A stretch of DNA of 64,000 bases from Pseudomonadales bacterium (GTDB taxonomy: Bacteria > Pseudomonadota > Gammaproteobacteria > Pseudomonadales > Pseudohongiellaceae): positions 496,001 to 560,000 of the forward strand of contig JACKOJ010000001.1 of the NCBI GenBank assembly GCA_024234325.1, read 5' to 3'. The notes beneath the pieces were generated by a model. That model was not told the DNA's origin. It saw nothing but the letters and a program-made list of their open reading frames with translations, and did no database searches. Below, piece by piece: positions 33,853 through 42,755 of the stretch. Position 1 is the stretch's first letter, and each line of letters begins with the position of its first letter. Made by a program: the position numbers and the translations under genes.

Positions 33853-36057
33853 TCAGAACCGGCCGCTAACCTTCAACGCGAAGGTTCGACCAGAGCCCCC
33901 ACAGTTATACTCCACCTCTTCCAGAATATTACTGGCGATGTGGCCAACATAACGGATGCGATCGCGACAGGTGTCCATGTTGGTGAGGTTGTCGATATCC
34001 AGGCGGAACGTCAGGTTGTTGAAGGCGATGACTTCGAGGAACGCCGTGTAGGCGGGGTCCGCGTAGTCGGACTCGATGTCATAGATATCCCAGCGCTTGG
34101 TGCCACCATCGATATCATTTTTCATGTTGATGCCGTAGTTCAGACGCCACTGCGGCACGTCGTGACGAAAACCCAGTTGCAACTGACCGCGAGTGTAATT
34201 ATTGAAGCGATGCACTTCATTCGTGAACGGGTCCTTGACCCAGGAATCGCGTGCGCTGGCCAGTGAAGTCACCAGAACATTCGGCATGCCCAACGGGGTA
34301 AGACGAACGCTGCCTTTAACCTCGAAGACCACCATATCGGCCTTGCCGAGATTCCCGGGAGCGGATTCAAGAGGCCCGCCCGGTCGAGTCACATCAACGC
34401 GCTGAAGAAGATCAACGTGACGATGGTGATAGGCGTTCGCACTCACGACACCGAGATCATTAGGCAGACGATATTCCGCCGTCAGGTTGTAGTTCCACCA
34501 GTAGTCGGGACGCAGATTGCTGTTGCCGGCCATCGTATTGGAATCGTTATCGTCATTGTCGGTTGCAGCAACAAAGTCCGTAAAGCTCAGTTGGCGCACC
34601 ACTTTCTCGACCAGGAAACGCAATTGCAACTGCGGATTGATGTCGAAACGGTAATCCAGCTTTGGCTTGAAGAAACTGAAATTTCGGCTGTTGGTGGCAT
34701 CACCGCTCTGCGATATTTCGGAGGTCTCGTACACCAGTGAGGTCTCCAGGCTCATACGCGGATTGATACGCCAGTTGTGAATGAGGAAAGGTTCATAACG
34801 CAATTCCTCTACCTTGGTATTGGCGTTGGCAACCTTGACCGGTACGAGGCCACCCCAGTCCGGGGAGGCGATGCCCGTACTGGAAGCCACACCAAGACGC
34901 AGCTTTGAATCGAGAATGGTCTGGGCACGCTCGGCACCGAACTCCAGATTCTGCCCGGAGAAAACATCCATCGTGTAGGAACCCCGCACGATGCGCTCCT
35001 GCAGGATACTGGACGAATTCAGATACAGATTCTTTGCCTGGCTGCCGTCCGCGGCGACCTTGTAACGTTCGCGAACGCTACCGGTGTCCGTTTCATTCGT
35101 GATGAACAGAGTCTTGAAACGACTGCCACCATCGAAGCGGTACTCATAGTCACCGCCAATCTCCCAGTTGCTGCGCTGCCCCGGAATATCCTCGTACTCG
35201 TTCAGCGTTACGGGGACTGCTCCCGTGACGTCAGTCGTCCGGCGCTCGACCGTTGTCGGGTCATCACTCTCGGCATAGAGCGCGTTCAAACGGGCGCTGC
35301 TCTGTGCACTGAAGTCATACCCGAGGTTTGTAGACAAGGTATAGGCCGTCTGCTTGCGAACGCGCTCCTCCTGTATCCTGTCATTGGGCACATAGCCTGG
35401 CAGGATGCTGTGTTCCCGGCTCACGCGATGATCATACTTGGGCTCCGCCACGGCGCTGAACAGGAAGCTGAGCGCGTCGGCCTGACCACCATAGGAGATC
35501 AGTCCACCGGGTTTCGTTGCCCCGTCATCGTAATGGCTGGTGGTCAGGTCATAGGAAATGGAGGTATTGGACAACTGTTCGTACAACACGATGTTCACGA
35601 CCTGAGTGCCACCACGCACATCGAGATCTCCGGAAGTCCCTCGAATCAGTTCGATATAGTTCACCTGGTCGGAGTTGATGCGCGCCAACTGCGATTTCGT
35701 GTCGTTGTCCTTGCCTGCAGTACGCTTGCCATTGATCATGATCTGCGTGCCGCCCCCGCCACTGCCAAGCCCGCGTCCACCACGGCTGGCGTTGCCACGC
35801 TGTTGTGACCCACCACTACTGTCCCCCGCTGACTCCATGCCCGGGATACGTACCAGCATGTCCTGCGCATTGACTGGAGAGTACTCAGCAAAATAAGACG
35901 CCGGGTAGCGCACTGTCGTTCCGTCACCCTCGAGCTCCTGCGCCTGTATGGACGTTCCAGTTAACAAAAGCGCTGCGATAACCACCGACAAGGCTGGTTT
36001 GAGCTTCCGGCGTGGCTTTACGGACACGTGTCTATTGTTATGTTTGGTCTGGGTCAA
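33853..36057 (-). CDS. TonB-dependent outer-membrane receptor (734 aa)
   Basis: Outer-membrane active transporter. A basic N terminus leads into a signal peptide ending SIQAQ (about residue 40). A plug domain follows (about 55-160: INSDQVNYIELIRGTSGDLDVRGGTQVVNIVLYE), with a Gly/Ser-rich segment before it, then a long beta-barrel ending ALKVSGRF with the terminal Phe typical of BamA substrates. The size is that of siderophore or small-nutrient receptors; substrate is unknown. No Fur box was found upstream. It is larger-scale unrelated in sequence to the receptor pair at 37604 and 42756. Confidence 0.92.
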   Translation of the reverse strand: MTQTKHNNRHVSVKPRRKLKPALSVVIAALLLTGTSIQAQELEGDGTTVRYPASYFAEYSPVNAQDMLVRIPGMESAGDSSGGSQQRGNASRGGRGLGSGGGGTQIMINGKRTAGKDNDTKSQLARINSDQVNYIELIRGTSGDLDVRGGTQVVNIVLYEQLSNTSISYDLTTSHYDDGATKPGGLISYGGQADALSFLFSAVAEPKYDHRVSREHSILPGYVPNDRIQEERVRKQTAYTLSTNLGYDFSAQSSARLNALYAESDDPTTVERRTTDVTGAVPVTLNEYEDIPGQRSNWEIGGDYEYRFDGGSRFKTLFITNETDTGSVRERYKVAADGSQAKNLYLNSSSILQERIVRGSYTMDVFSGQNLEFGAERAQTILDSKLRLGVASSTGIASPDWGGLVPVKVANANTKVEELRYEPFLIHNWRINPRMSLETSLVYETSEISQSGDATNSRNFSFFKPKLDYRFDINPQLQLRFLVEKVVRQLSFTDFVAATDNDDNDSNTMAGNSNLRPDYWWNYNLTAEYRLPNDLGVVSANAYHHRHVDLLQRVDVTRPGGPLESAPGNLGKADMVVFEVKGSVRLTPLGMPNVLVTSLASARDSWVKDPFTNEVHRFNNYTRGQLQLGFRHDVPQWRLNYGINMKNDIDGGTKRWDIYDIESDYADPAYTAFLEVIAFNNLTFRLDIDNLTNMDTCRDRIRYVGHIASNILEEVEYNCGGSGRTFALKVSGRF

Positions 36058-36278
36058 TGTTCCTCTCCAATAACTGCTAAAGTCGCAAATGGCTCAACGC
36101 CGCGCCGAATCCTAACGAAATTTTCGCGATTTGATAAGAAAAAGACCGAATTTAGCCACACACGAGGGGTTTTTCCTGTGACGAAAATGGAAGGGCCTGC
36201 GTTGTTCTCCACATGAACTTGCCGCTGCCCGAATACGGGCAGCCTGAATTCTCCATTCAATAAAACCATACGGCTTTT

Positions 36279-37382
36279 CTAATTACTTTTACTCAGCGTG
36301 AAGGTGAAGGTTTTGGTGGCGCCCGGTGGAATCTCTTCCGGTGTTGCGCTCAGCTCTGTGGGCGTAAATGTATAGCCACTGGGGGCTGACAGTTGCATAT
36401 AGGCAAAGCAGTACACCTCCACACACGTCGCGGACAGCGTGTGGGTGCCGGGCGTCATATAGGTATAGTGCGACAGGTTCGCAGAATTGGTGTCCTTGAT
36501 CACCACCCCATCGAGCGTTATGCGAGCAAGCGTGGCAACACTGCCACCAATGAATACCCATGCCTGCGTCTGCGGCGTACCTGCCTGCGAAACCGTTACC
36601 GTCACTGGCTTGCAGTCCTGATTTCCACCAATATCCCGCGCACACAACTGAAAACTGTATACCCCCGCCAATGAGGGGGTTCCCTCCAGGTTTCCCGTCC
36701 CCAGATCCACTGTCATCAATGAGGGCGGTGTGCCATACGCAAACGAATCCAACTGGTAGCTGTAAGGACTGGAACCGCCAGTCACCCCGGCCACCAGGGC
36801 AACACTGCAGTACTGACCCGCCGTGCAGGAGCCGTTTTGTGTCGTGAGCACTAGCTTCGGAGCACTGGTTCCTCCCACGAATGTGATCGGCGCGATGGAG
36901 AAGCCAAGCCAGTTATCTGAATTGGCGGGATCAGAACCTCCGCGAACCGCGATCAGATAAATACTGTAACTGCCGTTGGCGACACCGGTCGGCAGCTCGA
37001 CTGTGTAAAAATCTCTTGCCTCCAGCACTGCCAGCGAAACACCTGCTGCGATCGGCGACAGTGACGACACCCAGCGCAACTCACTATTGAGCGTCAGAAT
37101 CGCATTGTCGGGAGTCACGATCGCAACATAGAGGTCGGTCGAAACGCCAGCGTCGTTGGTAGGACTGATCGCCGCCGAGAGAGACAAGTTGTTTCCGGGA
37201 CCAAAGCTGCTTTGATTGGTGCTCAGCGTGACATTCGCAGCCCAACTGCCCGAGCTGATGAGAAACGATAGAAGAGAAGAAACAGCGACTGTCTTGATAA
37301 GCTGGCGCAATCGCAACCAGGGCGTCATGAATCCTGACGTTGATATGCGCGGAACATAACAGCGATTTGAGGTACGAATCAT
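36279..37382 (-). CDS. Secreted protein with Ig-like (He_PIG-type) domain
   Basis: Exported protein of 367 aa, Ser/Thr/Gly-rich and almost all beta. A signal peptide ends SGSWAAN after a long N-region. A putative Ig/cadherin-like module lies around residues 185-270 (GSSPYSYQL, GNLEGTPSLAGVYSFQLCARDIGG), with paired cysteines. Another beta domain follows to the C terminus. No catalytic motif is seen; adhesion or binding is likely. The ATG at 37382 is preceded by GGGAG at 7 nt; an ATG at 37328 gives a shorter signal peptide. Confidence 0.72.
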   Translation of the reverse strand: MIRTSNRCYVPRISTSGFMTPWLRLRQLIKTVAVSSLLSFLISSGSWAANVTLSTNQSSFGPGNNLSLSAAISPTNDAGVSTDLYVAIVTPDNAILTLNSELRWVSSLSPIAAGVSLAVLEARDFYTVELPTGVANGSYSIYLIAVRGGSDPANSDNWLGFSIAPITFVGGTSAPKLVLTTQNGSCTAGQYCSVALVAGVTGGSSPYSYQLDSFAYGTPPSLMTVDLGTGNLEGTPSLAGVYSFQLCARDIGGNQDCKPVTVTVSQAGTPQTQAWVFIGGSVATLARITLDGVVIKDTNSANLSHYTYMTPGTHTLSATCVEVYCFAYMQLSAPSGYTFTPTELSATPEEIPPGATKTFTFTLSKSN

Positions 37383-37520
37383 TTAGCAGCTCCCAATGTC
37401 AAAACTGACGCATAGCCCATTGGCGCGGATAATACAGCAATGCCTCGACTTCATTCCCTGACGAAAAGCAAGTTTTGAAGCACTTTTGTGTTCGTGATCC
37501 GAATCCTTCCTCCAAAAAAA

Positions 37521-37542
37521 AAGAGGCCCCGAAAGGCCTCTT
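37521..37542 (-). terminator. Terminator downstream of the first duplicated receptor
   Basis: AAGAGGCC and GGCCTCTT pair (37521-37528 with 37535-37542) and, read on the minus strand, are followed by a run of nine T residues. It lies 62 bp past the receptor stop. Confidence 0.85.
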
Positions 37543-37603
37543 CTTATGTGCTGCTGAAGGCTGCGTCGACTGCCCGCCGCCCTCGGCATGACGATCCGCA
37601 GGT

Positions 37604-40570
37604 TTAGAAGTCGTAAACCATACGGGCGTAGAGCGAACGACCCATCGGGTCCTGCAGCTCACCCATTACACCGGCGAAGTCCGGAGTACGCTGAGCCTGA
37701 CGGTCGAACAGGTTGCGCGAGCCCACGCTGAACGCCAGCTCACCACCGTACAGGCTGATGCCACGGTAGGTGTACGCCAGGTCAAAGTCGGTCCACGCAC
37801 GGATCTGACCGCCCACAATGCTTGGGTCAGGAGTCGTGTTGGCGAAGCGGTTGATTACCGGAATGTAGTTGGTGCCATCCCAGTCCATCGCGCTCAGGTA
37901 ATGGATTGTACCGGTCACCGCGTGGTTACCCAGCACCCAGCCCAGACGCAGGTTCGCTTTGATCTCCGGTACCGCAGGAGCCGTTGCTGTCAGGCGATTG
38001 GTCTTGCCTACGCCTTCCTCAACTGCACTGGTGGGCGAGTCCTGGAACTCGAAGGAGTCCATGTAGGTCGCCTGCAGGTTGATGCGGAAATCACCCCAGT
38101 CGCGCAGACTGAAACGGTAGTTACCCTGCACGTCGTATGCCGTTACCTTCACGCTCTCGGCGTTCACGCTGCCCGGTGACGTCACCTGCAGGATCGTGCC
38201 CAGATCGTTCGGATCACGGATGATGTCCGGGTTGCTCAGACCGCTGGCCAGCCAGGCACGCAGTTGATCCGTGGAGGGCTGGTTGGCCGCACCTGAACCA
38301 CTGCCAGTGAAGCCGGACCAGGCCTTGAACGCGTCAAAGTCGGCGTTCATGATCTGCTGACCGGAGATCCCCACGATACGGTTATCGAAGTCAGTCTGGT
38401 TCCAGGTGACGGACAGATCGAAGTCGCCGAAGCTCAGGTCGAAGCCCAACTGCTGCGAAGTAGACGTCTCGTTCTGCAGAGCGGGGTTACCGCCAGCACA
38501 GTAGGTGGTGAACGCGGAGAACGGAGAGAAGCGGTCGGTCACTGTCGACAGGCCACAGCTTACCGGATCCAGCAACTGGGTCAGAGACGGTGCGATGAAC
38601 GCATCACCGGTGGTGGCACGCAGTGTCAGCCAGTCGGCTGCCGCCCAGGTCACACCAATTTTCGGGTCGGTAGAGGCCTGACCTGTGCTGAACTCTTCAC
38701 GACGCACTGCCGCTTCCACTTCCACCGTGGACAGCAGAGGGATCGCCAGTTCCATGAAGTAGGCATCCACATCACGGCTGCCGGTGGTGATGTCTTCCGG
38801 GAACGGCGCACCGATCCAGGTATCACCGCGCAGCTCGGTCACGGACGGCGTGTTAGTGTACTTGTCCGCACGACGCTGGTAACCCACCGCAGCACCGATC
38901 GGGCCGCCAGGCAGCTCGAACCCGCCCAGGGGCACTTCACCGTTGAGCACCACATCGATCGTGGTCAGCCACTTGTCTTCGTACTCCGGACGACGCGCTG
39001 CGATCGCTTCCATCACCTGCACGCTATTGTTGGTGGACTGATCCACCACAAAGAACGGGTTGTAGCAGGAATCGCGATCGTTGATCACGTCACAGCTCAG
39101 CCCCTGCTTCATCGCCTCGATGTCGAAGTTCTGGGTCGACATCACACGGTAATGCTCACGGCTGTTGGCTAAGGCCGCCATGCCTTCCCACCCTTCCAGG
39201 AAGGGCACCTTGAAGTCGGCCTGGAACGCCAGACGGCTGTTGCTGTCAGAGCTGCCGGACATGTTGTCCATGGTGGAGTCGAAGCCTGCTACCCGCGTGT
39301 GCGTCTTGTTGATCGGACGCAGGGTACGCGGACGCACGTCCTCGTGCAGCAGAATGCCGTTGGGCGTGGTGCCGGAGACGATGTAGTCCATCAGACCGTC
39401 GTTGTTCTTGTCTACCGTGCCACGATCGGGCAGGCCGTCGCCGTTCAGATCCACCCCGTAGAGCTGCTGCCCTGCAGAGTTCTTGGCCAGGAAGGGGTTG
39501 CCCGGCTGCTCACCACGAATCGCGCCCAGCTCCGCAATACGGGAGTTACCCGGGTTGGACGTGGAGGTGTAGGACACCTGGGACAGACGGGAGGTGAAGT
39601 ACTGCGCACGCAGGGTCAGGTCATCGCTGACATCCCAGGTGCCGTTCACGAACGCAGAAGCCACGTCCATCGGCTCGCGGTAGCTACGGGTATCGCCGTA
39701 GTCGAAGTAACAGGTGGTACCCACCAGCATGCCGTAGGGGTTGTTCTTCTCACCAGCCTGGTAGTACTGACGATCCGCTGCGGGTGCGCAGTTCGGGTCG
39801 GCCGCGTTGGCAGAGGAGCCGGTGTAGTTACCAGACGCATCACGACGTGGTACCACGTAGTTGCCCGGCGCGTTGGAGGAGTAGTTCAGACCCGCCTGAG
39901 CCAGGTAGGGACGCTCGTCCCAGGCCAGACGGCTGTTGGTCTTGTACTGACCGGCCATCACAACGTCGAGGTCGCCGATGGCGCCGCCCCACAACATCTG
40001 CAGGGACTCTTCGTCGTAGTCGCCGCGGGAATCCTGTTCGCCGTAGGCCTCGATCTTCAGACCTTCATAGGAGTTGTAGGGAACGAAGTTGACCACACCG
40101 GCCACCGCTTCGTTACCGTACAGAGCCGCAGCACCGTCGGCCACGATATCAATGCGCTGAATCGCAATGGTCGGCAGCATGACGTTGACGTTGGCGTCCG
40201 CGATACGCTTGCCATCTACCAGCACCAGAGTGGAGCGTGAACCAAGGCCACGCAGGTCGATGTTGGTAGTACGGGAACTGGTGCCCTGGATGGTGTTGGT
40301 CACCGCAGAGGAGGGACCGCCCACGAAGGACATACCCTGGACGACTTCACCCAGGTTCAGGGTGCCTTCATCGGCCAGGTCATCGGCGCTCAACTGGGTC
40401 ACTTGAGAGGCTTGGGTAAAGCCCTCACTGCGACGGATGTAGGAGCCGGTTACTACCACTTCCTCTACTTCAGGATCATTCTGCGCAAAACTGGGGAGGG
40501 AAAGCGGCAACAAGGAAAGGGAAATTGCAGTACAAAGCAATCGACGTTTGTGGGGAACATGAATTCTCAT
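37604..40570 (-). CDS. TonB-dependent receptor, duplicated copy 1 (988 aa)
   Basis: Large outer-membrane receptor. Signal peptide (about 1-29, ending SFAQ), TonB box region EVEEVVVTGSYI, plug (about 55-165: LRGLGSRSTLVLVDGKRIAD, IQRIDIVADGAAALYGNEAVAGVVNFV), then a long barrel ending LYARMVYDF. A short Asp-rich segment (DLNGDGLPD) resembles a calcium-binding loop. This type often takes up oligosaccharides or peptides, but substrate is unknown. The ATG follows AAGGAG. It is nearly identical to the gene at 42756-45725: the core 38276-40453 appears base-for-base the same, with changes only in the signal peptide and the last quarter. Confidence 0.95.
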   Translation of the reverse strand: MRIHVPHKRRLLCTAISLSLLPLSLPSFAQNDPEVEEVVVTGSYIRRSEGFTQASQVTQLSADDLADEGTLNLGEVVQGMSFVGGPSSAVTNTIQGTSSRTTNIDLRGLGSRSTLVLVDGKRIADANVNVMLPTIAIQRIDIVADGAAALYGNEAVAGVVNFVPYNSYEGLKIEAYGEQDSRGDYDEESLQMLWGGAIGDLDVVMAGQYKTNSRLAWDERPYLAQAGLNYSSNAPGNYVVPRRDASGNYTGSSANAADPNCAPAADRQYYQAGEKNNPYGMLVGTTCYFDYGDTRSYREPMDVASAFVNGTWDVSDDLTLRAQYFTSRLSQVSYTSTSNPGNSRIAELGAIRGEQPGNPFLAKNSAGQQLYGVDLNGDGLPDRGTVDKNNDGLMDYIVSGTTPNGILLHEDVRPRTLRPINKTHTRVAGFDSTMDNMSGSSDSNSRLAFQADFKVPFLEGWEGMAALANSREHYRVMSTQNFDIEAMKQGLSCDVINDRDSCYNPFFVVDQSTNNSVQVMEAIAARRPEYEDKWLTTIDVVLNGEVPLGGFELPGGPIGAAVGYQRRADKYTNTPSVTELRGDTWIGAPFPEDITTGSRDVDAYFMELAIPLLSTVEVEAAVRREEFSTGQASTDPKIGVTWAAADWLTLRATTGDAFIAPSLTQLLDPVSCGLSTVTDRFSPFSAFTTYCAGGNPALQNETSTSQQLGFDLSFGDFDLSVTWNQTDFDNRIVGISGQQIMNADFDAFKAWSGFTGSGSGAANQPSTDQLRAWLASGLSNPDIIRDPNDLGTILQVTSPGSVNAESVKVTAYDVQGNYRFSLRDWGDFRINLQATYMDSFEFQDSPTSAVEEGVGKTNRLTATAPAVPEIKANLRLGWVLGNHAVTGTIHYLSAMDWDGTNYIPVINRFANTTPDPSIVGGQIRAWTDFDLAYTYRGISLYGGELAFSVGSRNLFDRQAQRTPDFAGVMGELQDPMGRSLYARMVYDF
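38276..40453 (-). repeat. Long direct repeat, copy 1 (identical receptor core)
   Basis: This 2.18-kb stretch matches 43428-45605 without any difference I could see by eye, at a constant offset of 5,152 bp. Flanking parts of the two genes are still homologous but carry many substitutions. The sharp borders suggest gene conversion. Confidence 0.8.
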
Positions 40571-41256
40571 ATAGCGCTCCTTAATATTATTGTTATCTTA
40601 CGACCTCTAAACACTATGACGGCATCAACAACTGCGAACCTACGCGTTTCTCACCCCCCATAGCTCATTCCTACTGCATATATGGAACGTTTGGATATTG
40701 TCCTACCAAGACTTAAATTGCAATAGTCTGTAACAATTATTCGGAAAATCCCGCAGCACCCATTACTCCCAATAAAGACATAAAATCGCAACGTCATGTA
40801 TTTTAAGTGTTTTATTTGCTTTCTCGTTCCATTTCCATAACCCCCTACCAGACAGGCGTCAACCAGTGTTACATATCGACACAAAACTAAGTGTTACCCC
40901 TTCCAAAGAACTGTTTCTATTCACGCAGACACTGCGCGCATACAGATCAAAAATTAAGCTCTACACTTAATATGATATCGAATATACAGGTAGTTAGAGG
41001 CCAAACAGATTCCGCGTAAAGCTGATGCTCTGTGTGCCGACAGCGGTGCGCGACGGTAACAAAAATCGGCAGAACCCCGCCAAAAAGACACCCGGCCGTG
41101 GCGAGTATGGTTCAATGCAGATCAGGACGCGCGAGAAGAAAAAGAAAGAACCTTGCAGGGAATGAGAGCAGAAGGCTGCCGTCTGTCGACGCCAGCCTGC
41201 ACGTTACACGTATATCTGCTCTTTGGAGGAAGTGCCGGCAGCAACCCGGCGAAGTG
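40571..41256. other. AT-rich regulatory region upstream of receptor copy 1
   Basis: About 690 bp without a supported gene, clearly richer in A and T than its surroundings up to about 41030. It contains a block at 40668-40742 that is conserved upstream of the second receptor copy. The part next to 41256 is the 3' flank of the small secreted-protein gene. Confidence 0.6.
40668..40742 (-). promoter_or_regulatory. Conserved upstream element of receptor copy 1
   Basis: Block shared with 45832-45902: TGGAACG, GGATA.TGTC, TAAAT.GCAATAGT and TGTAA.AATT are retained in the same order while spacer bases differ. Read on the minus strand it offers TTGCAA and CAATAT with 17-bp spacing, a weak sigma-70-like pair that is kept in both copies. 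Confidence 0.5.
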
Positions 41257-41736
41257 CTAACGCCCGAGCTCTTTGAGACGCCCCTGCAACATCTGCAGAA
41301 TCTGCCCCAGCTCACGGAAATACTGGTTGTCCTTTGCCAGATCATTCATTTTGGCCGTCAGTTTTTCAAACTCCGGCTGCAACTCTTTGACCAGGGCATC
41401 GTTGTCGACCAATTCATCGGCACCCAGCCTGTAATCATTGGCATTCTGCCCTCGCCGCTTGGTGAGAAATCTCGGCTCACAGCCTGTCTGGGGGATATTG
41501 GAACCTGTCGGGGTGTACTTGCTGCACTCAACATCAAAATCATCTTCTGTATTGAGTTGATTGAACACCCGGTAGAACTCCGCCTGAATTTTTTCTATTT
41601 CTGCACGCAGTTGCGGAATACTGAGATCGTCTATATTGATCTGCTCTTCCTCCGCCGCCTGCACAGACAGGAACGCGGACAGTGTCATGGCGCAAAGCAT
41701 GCTCATTCCACAAAAAATGGTTCGTTGTATGCTCAT
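41257..41736 (-). CDS. Small secreted protein with C-x6-GSNIPQ-x2-C motif
   Basis: Exported protein of 159 aa with a signal peptide (1 to about 28, ending VQAAE). The mature part is highly charged, largely helical (residues 36-65 and 110-155 look coiled-coil-like), and has a cysteine pair Cys71-Cys86 enclosing GSNIPQ. The lipoprotein at 17733 shares this motif. The ATG at 41736 is preceded by GGAGAGAAG. No function is known. It sits between the two receptor copies, divergent from the oxygenase gene. The opposite-strand frame over this region lacks coding features. Confidence 0.75.
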   Translation of the reverse strand: MSIQRTIFCGMSMLCAMTLSAFLSVQAAEEEQINIDDLSIPQLRAEIEKIQAEFYRVFNQLNTEDDFDVECSKYTPTGSNIPQTGCEPRFLTKRRGQNANDYRLGADELVDNDALVKELQPEFEKLTAKMNDLAKDNQYFRELGQILQMLQGRLKELGR

Positions 41737-42031
41737 CGGTTCTTCTCTCCAGTTGGACTGTTTTTTCATTGAATAGTCGGTAAACAGTGATCCATCCGCT
41801 CCATTATGTCGCGATTGTTTTCCATAGAGAACACAGGCCCGCGTTTTATTGTTCAACACACACAGATTCCAGCGCCCGCAATCCGGCACTGACAACAGTG
41901 CTCGCCCTACCGGAAAAATTCTCAAGCCACCGTATTGCCGCGACGCCCCACTGGACTCACACTCGATTCAACTATATCTTCATTTCACTCAAACAGTTCT
42001 GTTATGGATGCAACCGAGAAGGACCCCTACC

Positions 42032-42631
42032 TTGGAAATCACTCCCCGCCCCCTGTTTCCCAGCGTCGTCTGGACCACCCTGTTCGACGACCGCGCAGTA
42101 TTCAACGCAAAAATGCTCCAACTCGCCAGGCAGATGCGCGAGCAGGATCCAAGAGGGGTCGACAACTCCAATGTAAAGGGCTGGCAAAGCCCCAACAATC
42201 TGCAGACGCTGCCGGCCTTCGAGGACATCAACATTCGCATTCTGCAGGTTTGTCAGAGCATTGCCCAATCCCAGCACTTCAAGCCCAATCTGGCTTACCA
42301 CCACCAGGCCTGGGTCAATATCAGTCCGCCCGGGGCTTTCAACCAGATTCACTATCATCCTAACTGCCACTTCAGCGGTGTGTACTATGTCAGCTTGAAG
42401 GCGCCGGAATGTGGCAGCATTTACTTCCGTGACCCGAGAGTCGCGTCAAGGATGATGACCTACCCCATCGAGAAAATGACAGACTTCACTGCGGAAGAAG
42501 TGTGGATGCCTCCGGAGGAGGGTCGAATGTATGTTTTCCCGGGATGGATGGAGCACGGCGTGGAAGAGAACAAAAGCGATCAGGACCGGATCAGCATCAG
42601 TTTCAACGTGCTCGCAACACCCAAGCGTTGA
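42032..42631 (+). CDS. Putative 2-oxoglutarate/Fe(II)-dependent oxygenase (TIGR02466-like)
   Basis: Soluble protein of 199 aa matching the TIGR02466/PF13759 pattern: LFPSVVWTT at the N terminus, GWQSPNNLQTL, WVNISPPGAFNQIHYHPNCHFSGVYYV in pieces, and FPGWMEHGVEEN near the end. His107/His109 and His175 are candidate iron ligands, and Arg186 in RISISFN a 2-oxoglutarate contact. The natural substrate of the family is unknown. The TTG at 42032 was chosen: AGAAGGA lies 8 nt upstream and family proteins start at this point; an ATG at 42008 has no ribosome-binding site. It lies between two near-identical receptor genes and converges with copy 2. Confidence 0.8.
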   Translation: MEITPRPLFPSVVWTTLFDDRAVFNAKMLQLARQMREQDPRGVDNSNVKGWQSPNNLQTLPAFEDINIRILQVCQSIAQSQHFKPNLAYHHQAWVNISPPGAFNQIHYHPNCHFSGVYYVSLKAPECGSIYFRDPRVASRMMTYPIEKMTDFTAEEVWMPPEEGRMYVFPGWMEHGVEENKSDQDRISISFNVLATPKR

Positions 42632-42670
42632 GAAACGTCCGGGCCGAGTCCGGCGCTTTTTAGGTAAAAA

Positions 42671-42691
42671 AAGAGGCCCCAGGGGCCTCTT
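42671..42691. terminator. Bidirectional terminator between oxygenase and receptor copy 2
   Basis: AAGAGGCCCC and GGGGCCTCTT flank a single-base centre, with A7 to the left and T5 to the right. It can end both convergent transcripts. Confidence 0.88.
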
Positions 42692-42755
42692 TTTCTTTCT
42701 GTCGCCGTAGTCTGCGAAGTCAATCCGCAGACCCGGCTGCACAGCGCACGCAGGT

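Noticed and set aside
39299..40240. 313-codon frames on the plus strand opposite both duplicated receptors (also 44451-45392)
   Set aside because: Identical in both copies only because the receptor cores are identical; His/Val/Gly-rich sequence without domain features.
41032..41772. A 246-codon plus-strand frame over the small secreted-protein gene
   Set aside because: The minus-strand frame has a good ribosome-binding site, signal peptide and paired Cys motif; the plus-strand one has none.
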